DNA of 15,237 nucleotides from Sphingomonadales bacterium (GTDB taxonomy: Bacteria > Bacteroidota > Bacteroidia > UBA7662): the NCBI GenBank assembly GCA_016872125.1, contig VHBD01000021.1:1-15237 (forward strand). Direction: 5' to 3'. The notes below the pieces were generated by a model that saw only the letters and a program-made list of their open reading frames with translations, did no database searches and was not told the DNA's origin. Made by a program: the position numbers and the translations under genes. This document shows, piece after piece, positions 6,087 to 13,349 of this stretch (its first letter is position 1; each line of letters opens with the position of its first letter).

Positions 6087-8774
6087 TTACAAAGTAAACG
6101 CTTGCTGAACGAGACCTTGCTGCTCACGCTCGTGGATCTTGGCGTAACCCGTGGCCGGTGAAGCACTGGACTTACGCGAAATTAATTTGAGGGAGCGATT
6201 TTGCTCGAAGCGAAGCATGTAGGTCCATGCACCCATGTTCTTGGGCTCCTCTTGTACCCAATAAAATTCAGCCTTGGGATAACGCAGATACACAGCGTCC
6301 AATTGAGGCTCTGGCATAGGGTACAATTGTTCAAAGCGAACAATGGCTACATCTTTGCGTTGGTTTTCTTGGGAATATGCTAACAAATCATAATAAATTT
6401 TGCCAGTGCAGAACAAGACCCGACGAATCTTGCGTGGATCGGCATGAGGATCGTCGATAATTTCTTGAAATCCTCCTTGGATTAGCTCATTCAAGGATGA
6501 AACACAGGCAGGATGACGAAGCAAGGCCTTGGGGGTCATCACGACCAAAGGTTTACGGAAAGCCCAGGCTTGTTGTCGTCGCAACAAATGAAAGAAATTT
6601 GCTGGACTGGTGCAATTGGCCACCACCAAGTTCATCTCGGCTGCTAATTGCAGAAAACGCTCCGGTCTGGCACTCGAATGTTCCGGGCCCTGACCTTCGT
6701 AACCGTGGGGTAGGAGCAGAACCAAGCCGCTCATTCGCCGCCATTTGGACTCCCCGCTGCTCAAGAATTGATCGATGATGGTTTGAGCTCCGTTCGAAAA
6801 ATCACCGAACTGGGCCTCCCATACCACCAGAGCATTCGGGGAAGCCATGGAATATCCGTATTCAAAGCCTAGCACCGCATATTCCGAAAGCAAGGAATTG
6901 TAAATCGAAAAGGCACCTTGCTCGCCGGGTGCAATATGATTCAGAAAGACATGGAGCGCATTGTTGCGTTCATCCCTGGCGGCGGCATGACGATGCGAGA
7001 AGGTTCCCCTCACCACATCTTGACCGGAAATCCGAACCTTTCTTCCCTCTAGCAACAAAGAACCGTAGGCCAACAATTCTGCAAGAGCCCAATTGATTTG
7101 CCCCTGTTCAAAGGCGCTTTGGCGCTCTTGCATTAATTTATCGACTTTGCGCAGAACCTGGAAATCATCGGGTACCGTGGTCAAGGCCTTGATCACCATC
7201 GCGAGGTTCTCTTGGGAAACCGCCGTTTGCGGCGAGGCGTTGAAATCTTCGTACGAGGATTTGCGCATCACCTGCCATTCCTTTTCCAGAGGTTGGAGCG
7301 TGTATTGAACTTCGTTCTGCTTGACTTTGTTAAGGCGGTCTTGCAGCAAGGCCTTGAATTTCTCCTCCATTTCGACCGCCAGGTCAGCGGTTACTTGACC
7401 ACTAAGCTCCAACCTGTTGCTGTACACTCTGCGAGGGTCAGGATGATTCTCGATCAGTCCGTAAAGCGTGGGTTGGGTGAATTTCGGTTCATCGGATTCA
7501 TTGTGTCCATGCCTTCTGTAACAAAGCATATCCACATAGATATCCCGGCTAAATTTCTGACGAAATGCGACGGCCATCTCGACCGCAAAAACGACAGCCT
7601 CAGCATCATCACCGTTGACGTGGAGCACAGGGCAACCCAAGCCCAAGGCCACCGATGTACAATAATCCGAGGTGCGGGCATCATCAAAATCCGTAGTGAA
7701 TCCAATTTGATTATTGATCACAAAGTGAAGAGTGCCCCCGGTAAGGTACCCTTTGAGACCGGACATTTGGGCGACTTCCGAAGGGACACCTTGGCCGGCC
7801 AATGCCGCATCGCCGTGGATCAAGACGGGCAAAATTTTTTGATAATCTTTGTTATACAACATATCGCATTTAGCACGGACAAAGCCCTCCAGGACTGGAT
7901 CCACAGCCTCCAAATGCGATGGATTGGGCACCAAGTCAAGATGCAATTCTCGGCCCTCAGCCCAAGCAAATTGGGATGCAAAACCCAAATGGTATTTGAC
8001 ATCCCCGTCCCCGAAACTGAGATCGGGATCTTTGATGCCTTCAAATTCGTTGAAAATATATTCGTACGTTTTTCCGAGAATATTGGCCAAAACATTGAGG
8101 CGTCCGCGGTGAGCCATCCCGATGGCCACGGCCTCCACGCCCAATTCACCTCCACAACGAAGGATGGCATCCAGCGCGGGGATGGTATTTTCTCCTCCTT
8201 CGAGGGAGAAGCGCTTCTGACCTACAAATTTCTTGTGCAGAAAATGCTCAAAAACCACCGCCTCGTTGAGTTTGCCCAGGATTCGCTTTTTCTTTTCCAA
8301 ATCGAAACCGTAATCCTCCGGGCGTTGTTCAAAGTAATCCTTACACCAATCCCGAATTTCTTTCTCACGAATATGTTGGAATTCGATGCCAATACTCCCG
8401 CAATAAATTCGCTGCAAGCGGGTAAGGGCATCGCGCAAGGCAACACCCCCTGTCACGGCATAACCCGTGTCCAAATCAGCCTCTGTTAATCCAAAATCCT
8501 CGAGAGCCAAGCCCGGATTCCGGTCTTTGCGAGGGCGAATCGGATTGGTCTTCGACACCAGATGGGCCCGGCTGCGGTAAGCTTCCATCAACAGAGCCAC
8601 CTTGACATCCCTGGCATCCCCACCCTTGGACCCGGCGCCAGACGCCGCAAAATCAAATCCCTCAAAAAACCTGGCCCATTGCAAATCCACAGAGGCAGGA
8701 TCGTTGTTGTACCGGTGGTACAACGCTTCGATGGCCACAGCATCGGAGGCGGTCAAAAACGAAAATTGATGCAT
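6087..8774 (-). CDS. sucA: 2-oxoglutarate dehydrogenase E1 component
   Basis: This thiamine diphosphate enzyme decarboxylates 2-oxoglutarate in the TCA cycle and passes the succinyl group to the lipoyl arm of SucB. It has 895 residues, slightly under the 933 of E. coli SucA. Residues 1-42 carry the typical E1o N-terminal helix (LYHRYNNDP, LQWARFFEGF). The ThDP-binding half shows AHRGRLN (221-227), KYHLGFAS (260-267), HGDAALAGQG (320-329), NNQIGFTT (354-361), NGDDAEAV (387-394) and YRRHGHNESDEP (419-430). The transketolase-like pyrimidine half has SGQDVVRGTFSHRHA (583-597) and HGYEGQGPEHSSARPERFLQ (690-709), and a conserved C-terminal domain follows. The ATG at 8774 fits the family start. A good Bacteroidota promoter lies about 30 bases upstream. 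sucB follows after 71 bases. Confidence 0.97.
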   Translation of the reverse strand: MHQFSFLTASDAVAIEALYHRYNNDPASVDLQWARFFEGFDFAASGAGSKGGDARDVKVALLMEAYRSRAHLVSKTNPIRPRKDRNPGLALEDFGLTEADLDTGYAVTGGVALRDALTRLQRIYCGSIGIEFQHIREKEIRDWCKDYFEQRPEDYGFDLEKKKRILGKLNEAVVFEHFLHKKFVGQKRFSLEGGENTIPALDAILRCGGELGVEAVAIGMAHRGRLNVLANILGKTYEYIFNEFEGIKDPDLSFGDGDVKYHLGFASQFAWAEGRELHLDLVPNPSHLEAVDPVLEGFVRAKCDMLYNKDYQKILPVLIHGDAALAGQGVPSEVAQMSGLKGYLTGGTLHFVINNQIGFTTDFDDARTSDYCTSVALGLGCPVLHVNGDDAEAVVFAVEMAVAFRQKFSRDIYVDMLCYRRHGHNESDEPKFTQPTLYGLIENHPDPRRVYSNRLELSGQVTADLAVEMEEKFKALLQDRLNKVKQNEVQYTLQPLEKEWQVMRKSSYEDFNASPQTAVSQENLAMVIKALTTVPDDFQVLRKVDKLMQERQSAFEQGQINWALAELLAYGSLLLEGRKVRISGQDVVRGTFSHRHAAARDERNNALHVFLNHIAPGEQGAFSIYNSLLSEYAVLGFEYGYSMASPNALVVWEAQFGDFSNGAQTIIDQFLSSGESKWRRMSGLVLLLPHGYEGQGPEHSSARPERFLQLAAEMNLVVANCTSPANFFHLLRRQQAWAFRKPLVVMTPKALLRHPACVSSLNELIQGGFQEIIDDPHADPRKIRRVLFCTGKIYYDLLAYSQENQRKDVAIVRFEQLYPMPEPQLDAVYLRYPKAEFYWVQEEPKNMGAWTYMLRFEQNRSLKLISRKSSASPATGYAKIHEREQQGLVQQAFTL

Positions 8775-8805
8775 GGAATTTGAAATAGAGAAATTGATTA
8801 CTATG

Positions 8806-8813
8806 CAAAATTA
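8806..8813 (-). promoter_or_regulatory. Predicted Bacteroidota-type -7 box for sucAB
   Basis: On the minus strand TAATTTTG matches the Bacteroidota primary-sigma -7 consensus TAnnTTTG exactly. Transcription would begin near 8800-8803, leaving a leader of about 25-30 bases before the sucA ATG. A run of five T (8829-8833) lies near the expected -33 position, but a clean TTTG is not seen there. Confidence 0.55.
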
Positions 8814-8835
8814 GCTTTTCCATGGAATAAAAATA

Positions 8836-8847
8836 TTGCATATGCAA
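8836..8847. repeat. Perfect 12-bp palindrome in the divergent sucA / epimerase promoter region
   Basis: TTGCATATGCAA reads the same on both strands. It covers the ATG (8842) of the plus-strand epimerase gene. Its centre lies about 40 bp upstream of the predicted sucA transcription start, where an activator or repressor could bind. It may also be chance or a constraint of the start region. Confidence 0.4.
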
Positions 8848-9831
8848 CATAAAATCGAGAATTTACCCCAAAATCGCCACGTAGTCCTCATATCAGGAGG
8901 TAGTGGGCTCATCGGAACGGCCCTTGCTGACCTACTTGCTGACATGGGTTGCGAGGCCAGAATTCTGGGCCGTAAAGAGAAAAGCCAGCATGTGCCAAAC
9001 CCCAAAGAGCCCTCAGCGCAAGTGGTTGAAGGAGCGACCCAAGGAAAAATCACGCATTGGGCATGGAATCCCGGCTTGGGTCAGGTGGACAAGGCGGCCC
9101 TGGAGGGTGTCACCCATGTGGTGAATCTGGCAGGTGCAGGGATCGCCGAGCAGGCCTGGACGACCCAACGGCGAAAGGAGCTCCTCGAAAGCCGCACCCT
9201 TAGCGCCATTTTCTTGAAACAAATCCTTGCCGAAAAACCTCAAGGGGCCGTTCAACGCATCGTGACCGCCTCCGCAATTGGCTATTATCCTACCGGAGAG
9301 GATTTGGCCGTCGAATCAAGCCCACGGGGCCAAAGCTTCCTTGCCATGCTAACCCAGGCATGGGAACAAAGCACCGAACCCCTCAACGCCATTGCTCCCC
9401 TGACCACCCTGCGTATTGGTCTGGTGCTCTCCGCTCGTGGTGGTCTGCTTGGACCCCTCTTGCCCGTGACTCGCATTGGTCTCGGTGCTTCCATAGGGAA
9501 TGGCCGTCAATGGATGTCCTGGATTCACCAGGAGGATATGGTGCGCTTGATTGCCCATGCCCTGTTCGCGCCCAATTGGTCGCCGGGGATTTACAATGCC
9601 GTTGCCCCTTTGCCCCGCCGCCATCTGGAATTTATGCGCAGCCTGGCCGATGCCGTTCATCGCCCCCTGTGGCTGGCCATACCCGCTTGGCCCCTTCGTT
9701 GGATCATGGGCGAAAGAGCCGATCTCATCTTGAACGGGGTCAAAGCCTCCTCGCAAAAGACAATGGACGCAGGATTTACTTTTTCATATTCGGATTTGAG
9801 GCCTGCGCTGAATAATTTACTCCATCCATAA
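8842..9831 (+). CDS. TIGR01777-family NAD(P)-dependent epimerase (YfcH-like)
   Basis: A 329-residue extended short-chain dehydrogenase/reductase-type protein of the TIGR01777 (YfcH) family, whose substrate is unknown to me. Residues 15-25 (LISGGSGLIG) are the GGxGxxG nucleotide-binding loop. NLAGAGI (95-101), RKELLESR (111-118), SAIGYYP (144-150) and QWMSWIHQEDMV (223-234) are family signatures. The last 50 residues (PLWLAIPAWPLRWIMGE and onward) are the DUF1731-type C-terminal domain. I chose ATG 8842; a TTG two codons upstream is also in frame. The start lies within a 12-bp palindrome. The gene is divergent from sucA and converges on the oxidoreductase gene 20 bases downstream. A weak plus-strand box, TAGCTTTT (8812-8819), could be its -7 element. 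Confidence 0.93.
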   Translation: MQHKIENLPQNRHVVLISGGSGLIGTALADLLADMGCEARILGRKEKSQHVPNPKEPSAQVVEGATQGKITHWAWNPGLGQVDKAALEGVTHVVNLAGAGIAEQAWTTQRRKELLESRTLSAIFLKQILAEKPQGAVQRIVTASAIGYYPTGEDLAVESSPRGQSFLAMLTQAWEQSTEPLNAIAPLTTLRIGLVLSARGGLLGPLLPVTRIGLGASIGNGRQWMSWIHQEDMVRLIAHALFAPNWSPGIYNAVAPLPRRHLEFMRSLADAVHRPLWLAIPAWPLRWIMGERADLILNGVKASSQKTMDAGFTFSYSDLRPALNNLLHP

Positions 9832-9851
9832 CATTCCTTAGATCAACAAAT

Positions 9852-10943
9852 TCACCGGCCCACTGCGGCTTCCGGATGCAGGGGTTGATGATGAATCATG
9901 AACTTGGTCAATTCCTCCGCCATCATGGGGGCCAGGAGTACCCCTTTGGCTCCGAAACCATTGAATACAAAACGATTAGATGATTTCGGATCTGCGCCAA
10001 CGTAAGGCCTACGGTCATGCGAAGAAGGGCGAATGCCGGCTTTGTAAGTCAAATTCTTGACCTTGGGCCACCATGGTCCTAACATTTTATGCAAGTCGGC
10101 ATTCAAACGTGCCTTTCCTTCCTCGGTAGGAACGGGAGACAATCGGTCCCATTCGAAGGTGGCCCCTGCTCGAAAGCGTTGCCCGCCCAACGGCTGAATA
10201 AACAATTCCTTCTTGAACAAAATGTTTTGAGGCCATCCTTCCAGCTCGAATTCCACCAGCTCGCCTTGGGCAGGGCGCATAGCGGATAACGATTGCTGTT
10301 CTTTCCATGCGTAAAACCCACGTGCATCCACAATCATCTTGGAATGGCCCTCGCCAAAAACATCGCTCACCGTCGATTCCTGATAAAGCTCTTGGACGAA
10401 GCAACCCTTGAGTGCCCATGCTGCATGGCATGCTTGCAGGTATTGCTCCACGTTCAACCAACCGGATGCCTTCACAATTCCCCAGGCCTTCACGTCCCAA
10501 TGTTGGCAAATCCGTTTCATGGCCTGGGCTTCCTGATCCCCCTCGCTTATGTCCAGCCAATCCGGGTATTCTTCCATTTTGCGACGCCAATGCGCAACTT
10601 GTTCCTCTTCTTGCAGCGGCTTCCAATAAGGAACAAGGTGCATCAACGGTATTTCGAAATTTCGCTCCTCCTCAGCAAAGAAATCTAACATTTTATGAAC
10701 AGCCTCTTCGGCTCTCCAACCCGGAATCAAACGGTGGAAATTGATAGGGCACCAAATGCCTGCGGCGACCTGGCTTGCCGAACCAAGGTTGGGTTGATCC
10801 CAAATTTGTATAGAAATTCCCTGACTCTCCAAAGTTCGACCCAAGATGGTGCCTGCCAAGCCGGCACCAACAATCACCACAAGGGGCTTGCTATCAGGCT
10901 CTTTCGAGTCCTGAGAAGAAGAAAGCTGCCTCGATGCCTGCAT
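9852..10943 (-). CDS. FAD-dependent oxidoreductase, DAO family
   Basis: A flavoprotein of the D-amino-acid-oxidase-like superfamily, which oxidises amines or amino acids; this one's substrate is unknown. With the ATG at 10943 it has 363 residues. Residues 22-31 (VVIVGAGLAG) form the FAD-binding GxGxxG motif, IWDQP (47-51) ends the second strand, and VAAGIWCP (59-66) is the usual FAD-contacting segment. IVDARG (204-209) is the second dinucleotide contact. GIRPSSHDRRPYVG (303-316) and FNGFGAKGVLLAP (327-339) are the typical C-terminal FAD signatures. The frame stays open to 11045, but that lies inside ndk. Even the 10943 start overlaps ndk by 50 bases. A GTG at 10880, 13 bases after the ndk stop, would begin right at VVIVGAG and is an alternative. 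It is probably translated from the ndk transcript. Confidence 0.88.
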   Translation of the reverse strand: MQASRQLSSSQDSKEPDSKPLVVIVGAGLAGTILGRTLESQGISIQIWDQPNLGSASQVAAGIWCPINFHRLIPGWRAEEAVHKMLDFFAEEERNFEIPLMHLVPYWKPLQEEEQVAHWRRKMEEYPDWLDISEGDQEAQAMKRICQHWDVKAWGIVKASGWLNVEQYLQACHAAWALKGCFVQELYQESTVSDVFGEGHSKMIVDARGFYAWKEQQSLSAMRPAQGELVEFELEGWPQNILFKKELFIQPLGGQRFRAGATFEWDRLSPVPTEEGKARLNADLHKMLGPWWPKVKNLTYKAGIRPSSHDRRPYVGADPKSSNRFVFNGFGAKGVLLAPMMAEELTKFMIHHQPLHPEAAVGR

Positions 10944-11313
10944 TCTCGTCGCTATCGCTTCCGTGAATGGCATTTTCGCCAATGTTACGGGCATAGAGTT
11001 TACGCACGGTACCTTCTGCGGCTTCCGCAGGATTGGTTGCCCCAATCATATTACGGAATTCAGCGACGGCATTCTCTTTCTCCAGCACGGCCGCCAAGAT
11101 GGGACCTGAGGACATAAAGTCCACCAATTCACTGTAGAATGGTCTTGCGGCGTGAACGGCGTAGAAGGCCTGTGCCTGCGCTTTGCTCAGCCTGGTCATT
11201 TTCAAGGCCTTGAAATGAAAGCCTGCGGCTTGGATTTGAGCAATGATTTTGCCCATGTGCCCGTCTGCCATCGCATCGGGCTTGATCATCGTGAAGGTAA
11301 GGTTGGTCGTCAT
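10894..11313 (-). CDS. ndk: Nucleoside diphosphate kinase
   Basis: Ndk moves the gamma-phosphate from ATP to nucleoside diphosphates through a phosphohistidine. The 139-residue length and sequence are standard. FTMIKPDAM (7-15) is the N-terminal signature; RPFYSELVDFM and SGPILAAVLEKENAV form the core. GATNPAEAAEGTVRKLYA (91-108) and NAIHGSDSDENA (114-125) contain the catalytic His117. It starts 43 bases after the murA stop. Possible promoter boxes in that gap suggest it can be transcribed separately from murA. Its 3' end overlaps the next gene. Confidence 0.97.
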   Translation of the reverse strand: MTTNLTFTMIKPDAMADGHMGKIIAQIQAAGFHFKALKMTRLSKAQAQAFYAVHAARPFYSELVDFMSSGPILAAVLEKENAVAEFRNMIGATNPAEAAEGTVRKLYARNIGENAIHGSDSDENAGIEAAFFFSGLERA

Positions 11314-11329
11314 AATGAATTATCGGCCG

Positions 11330-11361
11330 CGAAGATAGACCACCCTAAGCCCAAAATCAAA
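11330..11361 (-). promoter_or_regulatory. Predicted Bacteroidota-type promoter for ndk
   Basis: On the minus strand TTTG (11358-11361), a 20-base spacer, then TATCTTCG (11330-11337) match the -33/-7 layout TTTG-N19-21-TAnnTTTG, with one mismatch in the -7 box. The -33 box straddles the end of murA. The predicted start leaves a very short leader, roughly 10 bases, before the ndk ATG at 11313. Confidence 0.4.
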
Positions 11362-12682
11362 TACGGTGCAAACGAGCCCCCAAGGCACTTAAACGATCCA
11401 CAATATGCTCGTAGCCACGGTCAATTTGGAAAGCATTGTCAATATGGCTGGTACCCTGAGCCGAAAGGGCGGCAATCAACAAGGCAACCCCGGCGCGAAT
11501 ATCCGGCGAAGTCATTCGTATGCCTCTCAAAGGATGAACATGATCCAAGCCGATAACGGTGGCCCTGTGCGGGTCGCACAAAATGATTTGAGCCCCCATA
11601 TCAATGAGTTTGTCCACAAAGAACAAACGGCTTTCGAACATTTTCTGATGAATCAATACCGACCCTCTGGCCTGCGTTGCCATCACCAAAACCACGCTTA
11701 ACAAATCGGGGGTAAATCCTGGCCAAGGAGCATCGGAAACAGTGAGGATGGAGCCATCCATAAAATGATCAATGGTATAATGATCCTGCTGTGGAATCCA
11801 CAGGTCATCTCCTTGAACCTCAACCTGCAATCCCATGCGACGGAAAACCTCCGGGATGATCCCTAACTCAGCCGGGGCAGCATCTTGAATCCTTAAGGAA
11901 GAGCGGGTCATGGCCGCTAAGCCCATGAAACTACCGACCTCGATCATGTCCGGAAGCAAGCGATGCTCTGCCCCATGAAGGCGATCCACCCCTTCAATGC
12001 GCAGCAAATTTGACCCTATCGAATCGGGGTCGATACGACCCCCCATGGCATTGATTAACTTACAGAGCTGTTGGATATAGGGCTCGCATGCCGCATTGTA
12101 GATCGTGGTACGTCCTTTGGCCAAAGCCGCAGCCATCACCACGTTGGCGGTTCCCGTAACCGAGGCCTCGTCCAACAAAATAGAAGCACCCCTGAGTTCT
12201 TTGGCCTCCACGCGATACATTCCGCCCTCCTGCGTTGGGACCAATTTTGCTCCCAGAGCCTGCAGCCCTGTAAAGTGAGTGTCCAATCGACGACGCCCGA
12301 TTTTGTCCCCACCAGGGCGCGGTGCCATAGCCCATCCCTGCCTTGCAAGCAAAGGACCCAAGAGCATAATGGAACCTCGCAAACCAGCACCCCCCTGCTT
12401 GAAAGACTCGCCCTCAAGAAAGGCCGTATCCAGTTTATCGGCGGTAAAGCACATGGATCCCTTGCCCAAATCCTCCACCTTGACCCCTAGACCTTTGAGC
12501 AGGTCGATCAAATGCCTGACATCCAAAATATCCGGTAATCTGTGCAGCGTTACTGTTTCCTCGGTCAGCAGAACGGCAGCAAGAACTTGGAGGGCCTCAT
12601 TCTTGGCGCCTTGTGGTGTGATGCACCCTGCAAGGGGATGCCCACCTTCCACCACCAAGGTATCGCGTGTCGATTGGTTCAT
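11357..12682 (-). CDS. murA: UDP-N-acetylglucosamine 1-carboxyvinyltransferase with Asp at the fosfomycin site
   Basis: MurA attaches enolpyruvate from PEP to UDP-GlcNAc, the first committed step of peptidoglycan synthesis, in the cytoplasm. The 441-residue protein has GAKNEAL (25-31, with the PEP/UDP-contacting Lys27 and Asn28), GLRGSIMLLGPLLAR (100-114), the active-site loop PRPGGDKIGRRRLDTH (121-136), PDLLS at the catalytic-Asp position, MFESRLF, and a C-terminal DRGYEHIVDRLSALGA with the catalytic Arg. In E. coli the loop contains Cys115, the target of fosfomycin; here the equivalent residue is Asp126 (codon at 12305-12307). Asp at this place keeps activity but gives intrinsic fosfomycin resistance in mycobacterial and chlamydial MurA. 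The start codon overlaps the DUF4290 stop codon (ATGA), implying translational coupling. Confidence 0.97.
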   Translation of the reverse strand: MNQSTRDTLVVEGGHPLAGCITPQGAKNEALQVLAAVLLTEETVTLHRLPDILDVRHLIDLLKGLGVKVEDLGKGSMCFTADKLDTAFLEGESFKQGGAGLRGSIMLLGPLLARQGWAMAPRPGGDKIGRRRLDTHFTGLQALGAKLVPTQEGGMYRVEAKELRGASILLDEASVTGTANVVMAAALAKGRTTIYNAACEPYIQQLCKLINAMGGRIDPDSIGSNLLRIEGVDRLHGAEHRLLPDMIEVGSFMGLAAMTRSSLRIQDAAPAELGIIPEVFRRMGLQVEVQGDDLWIPQQDHYTIDHFMDGSILTVSDAPWPGFTPDLLSVVLVMATQARGSVLIHQKMFESRLFFVDKLIDMGAQIILCDPHRATVIGLDHVHPLRGIRMTSPDIRAGVALLIAALSAQGTSHIDNAFQIDRGYEHIVDRLSALGARLHRI

Positions 12683-13311
12683 GAGGGTCTGAATTTCTTT
12701 TTGAAAAAGGGCTTTTTCTTGAAAGACTTCTTCCCTCGACCATACTCGTTGGTCGTGGGCAAAGGCGCGAATTTGGTTTCCAATACGGTATCCTCGGTAC
12801 TTAATTGAATTTGATCACCAGATAATTTACGCAGATCAGCAAAGACCACCTCATCGTTAAGCATCACCTTGTTCCAATTACGATAACTCATTTTCATGAA
12901 ATTGGCAATCGCTTCGCAAAAGGCTTTGCGCTCTTCGCCTTCTTCAAGGGCAACCGCGGTAGCAATCATTGTTTCAACAAATTGTCCGTAATGCCTTATT
13001 TTGATATTGCCTTTAGGGTAAGGCAGCCTCGCCTCCGGTCTGAACACCAGACTATGCTCCGGCTTGGGAAAAGGCGAATCCACGTCCACATCCTTGCCTG
13101 CCATCACGAAGAGATGATCCCACAACTTCTGCTGATAATCCGATCCTTCCTTGGACCCACCATGCAATTGCTGCATCACCTCGATCAGGGTTTGAGCTGC
13201 TTTGTTGCGTTCCACCTTGTCTTCGATGGTCCGTAAGTGTTCGGCCATGTAATGAATGCCCCTGCCGTATTCGGGAACGCGAAGCAGGGGTCGGACGGTA
13301 TTGTACTCCAT
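12679..13311 (-). CDS. DUF4290 protein, function unknown
   Basis: A 210-residue protein of the Bacteroidota-specific DUF4290 family. Recognisable features are MEYN at the start, PEYGRGIHYMAEHL (13-26), the IEDKVERNKAAQTLIEVM helix, YQQKLWDHLFVM, DVDSPFP, and MKMSYRNWNK with an ANFM lead-in. The family has no known activity. It looks cytosolic and largely helical, with no signal peptide or membrane segment. The last 20 residues form a Lys/Phe-rich tail (KKSFKKKPFFKKK), which may bind nucleic acid or other polyanions. It sits 38 bases after the helicase gene and overlaps murA by four bases. I recall the link to murA being common in this phylum; the tight coupling suggests a role linked to cell-wall precursor synthesis, but that is only inference. 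Confidence 0.9.
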   Translation of the reverse strand: MEYNTVRPLLRVPEYGRGIHYMAEHLRTIEDKVERNKAAQTLIEVMQQLHGGSKEGSDYQQKLWDHLFVMAGKDVDVDSPFPKPEHSLVFRPEARLPYPKGNIKIRHYGQFVETMIATAVALEEGEERKAFCEAIANFMKMSYRNWNKVMLNDEVVFADLRKLSGDQIQLSTEDTVLETKFAPLPTTNEYGRGKKSFKKKPFFKKKFRPS

Positions 13312-13349
13312 AAGGGTAGGGATAGGGAAATGATGGTGATGGAGGGGTT

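Noticed and set aside
7212..8489. A 425-codon open frame on the plus strand, antisense to sucA
   Set aside because: It lies wholly inside the well-conserved sucA gene and its translation resembles no family I know. Long antisense frames are common opposite highly biased coding sequence.
9852..10943. MnmC-type tRNA-modifying enzyme
   Set aside because: The protein is about 360 residues, has only the DAO-type flavin domain, and lacks the methyltransferase half of MnmC.
10944..11045. Longer N-terminus for the FAD-dependent oxidoreductase (ATG at 11045)
   Set aside because: The added 34 residues lie entirely inside ndk, which is intact, and precede the normal FAD-binding start by far too much.
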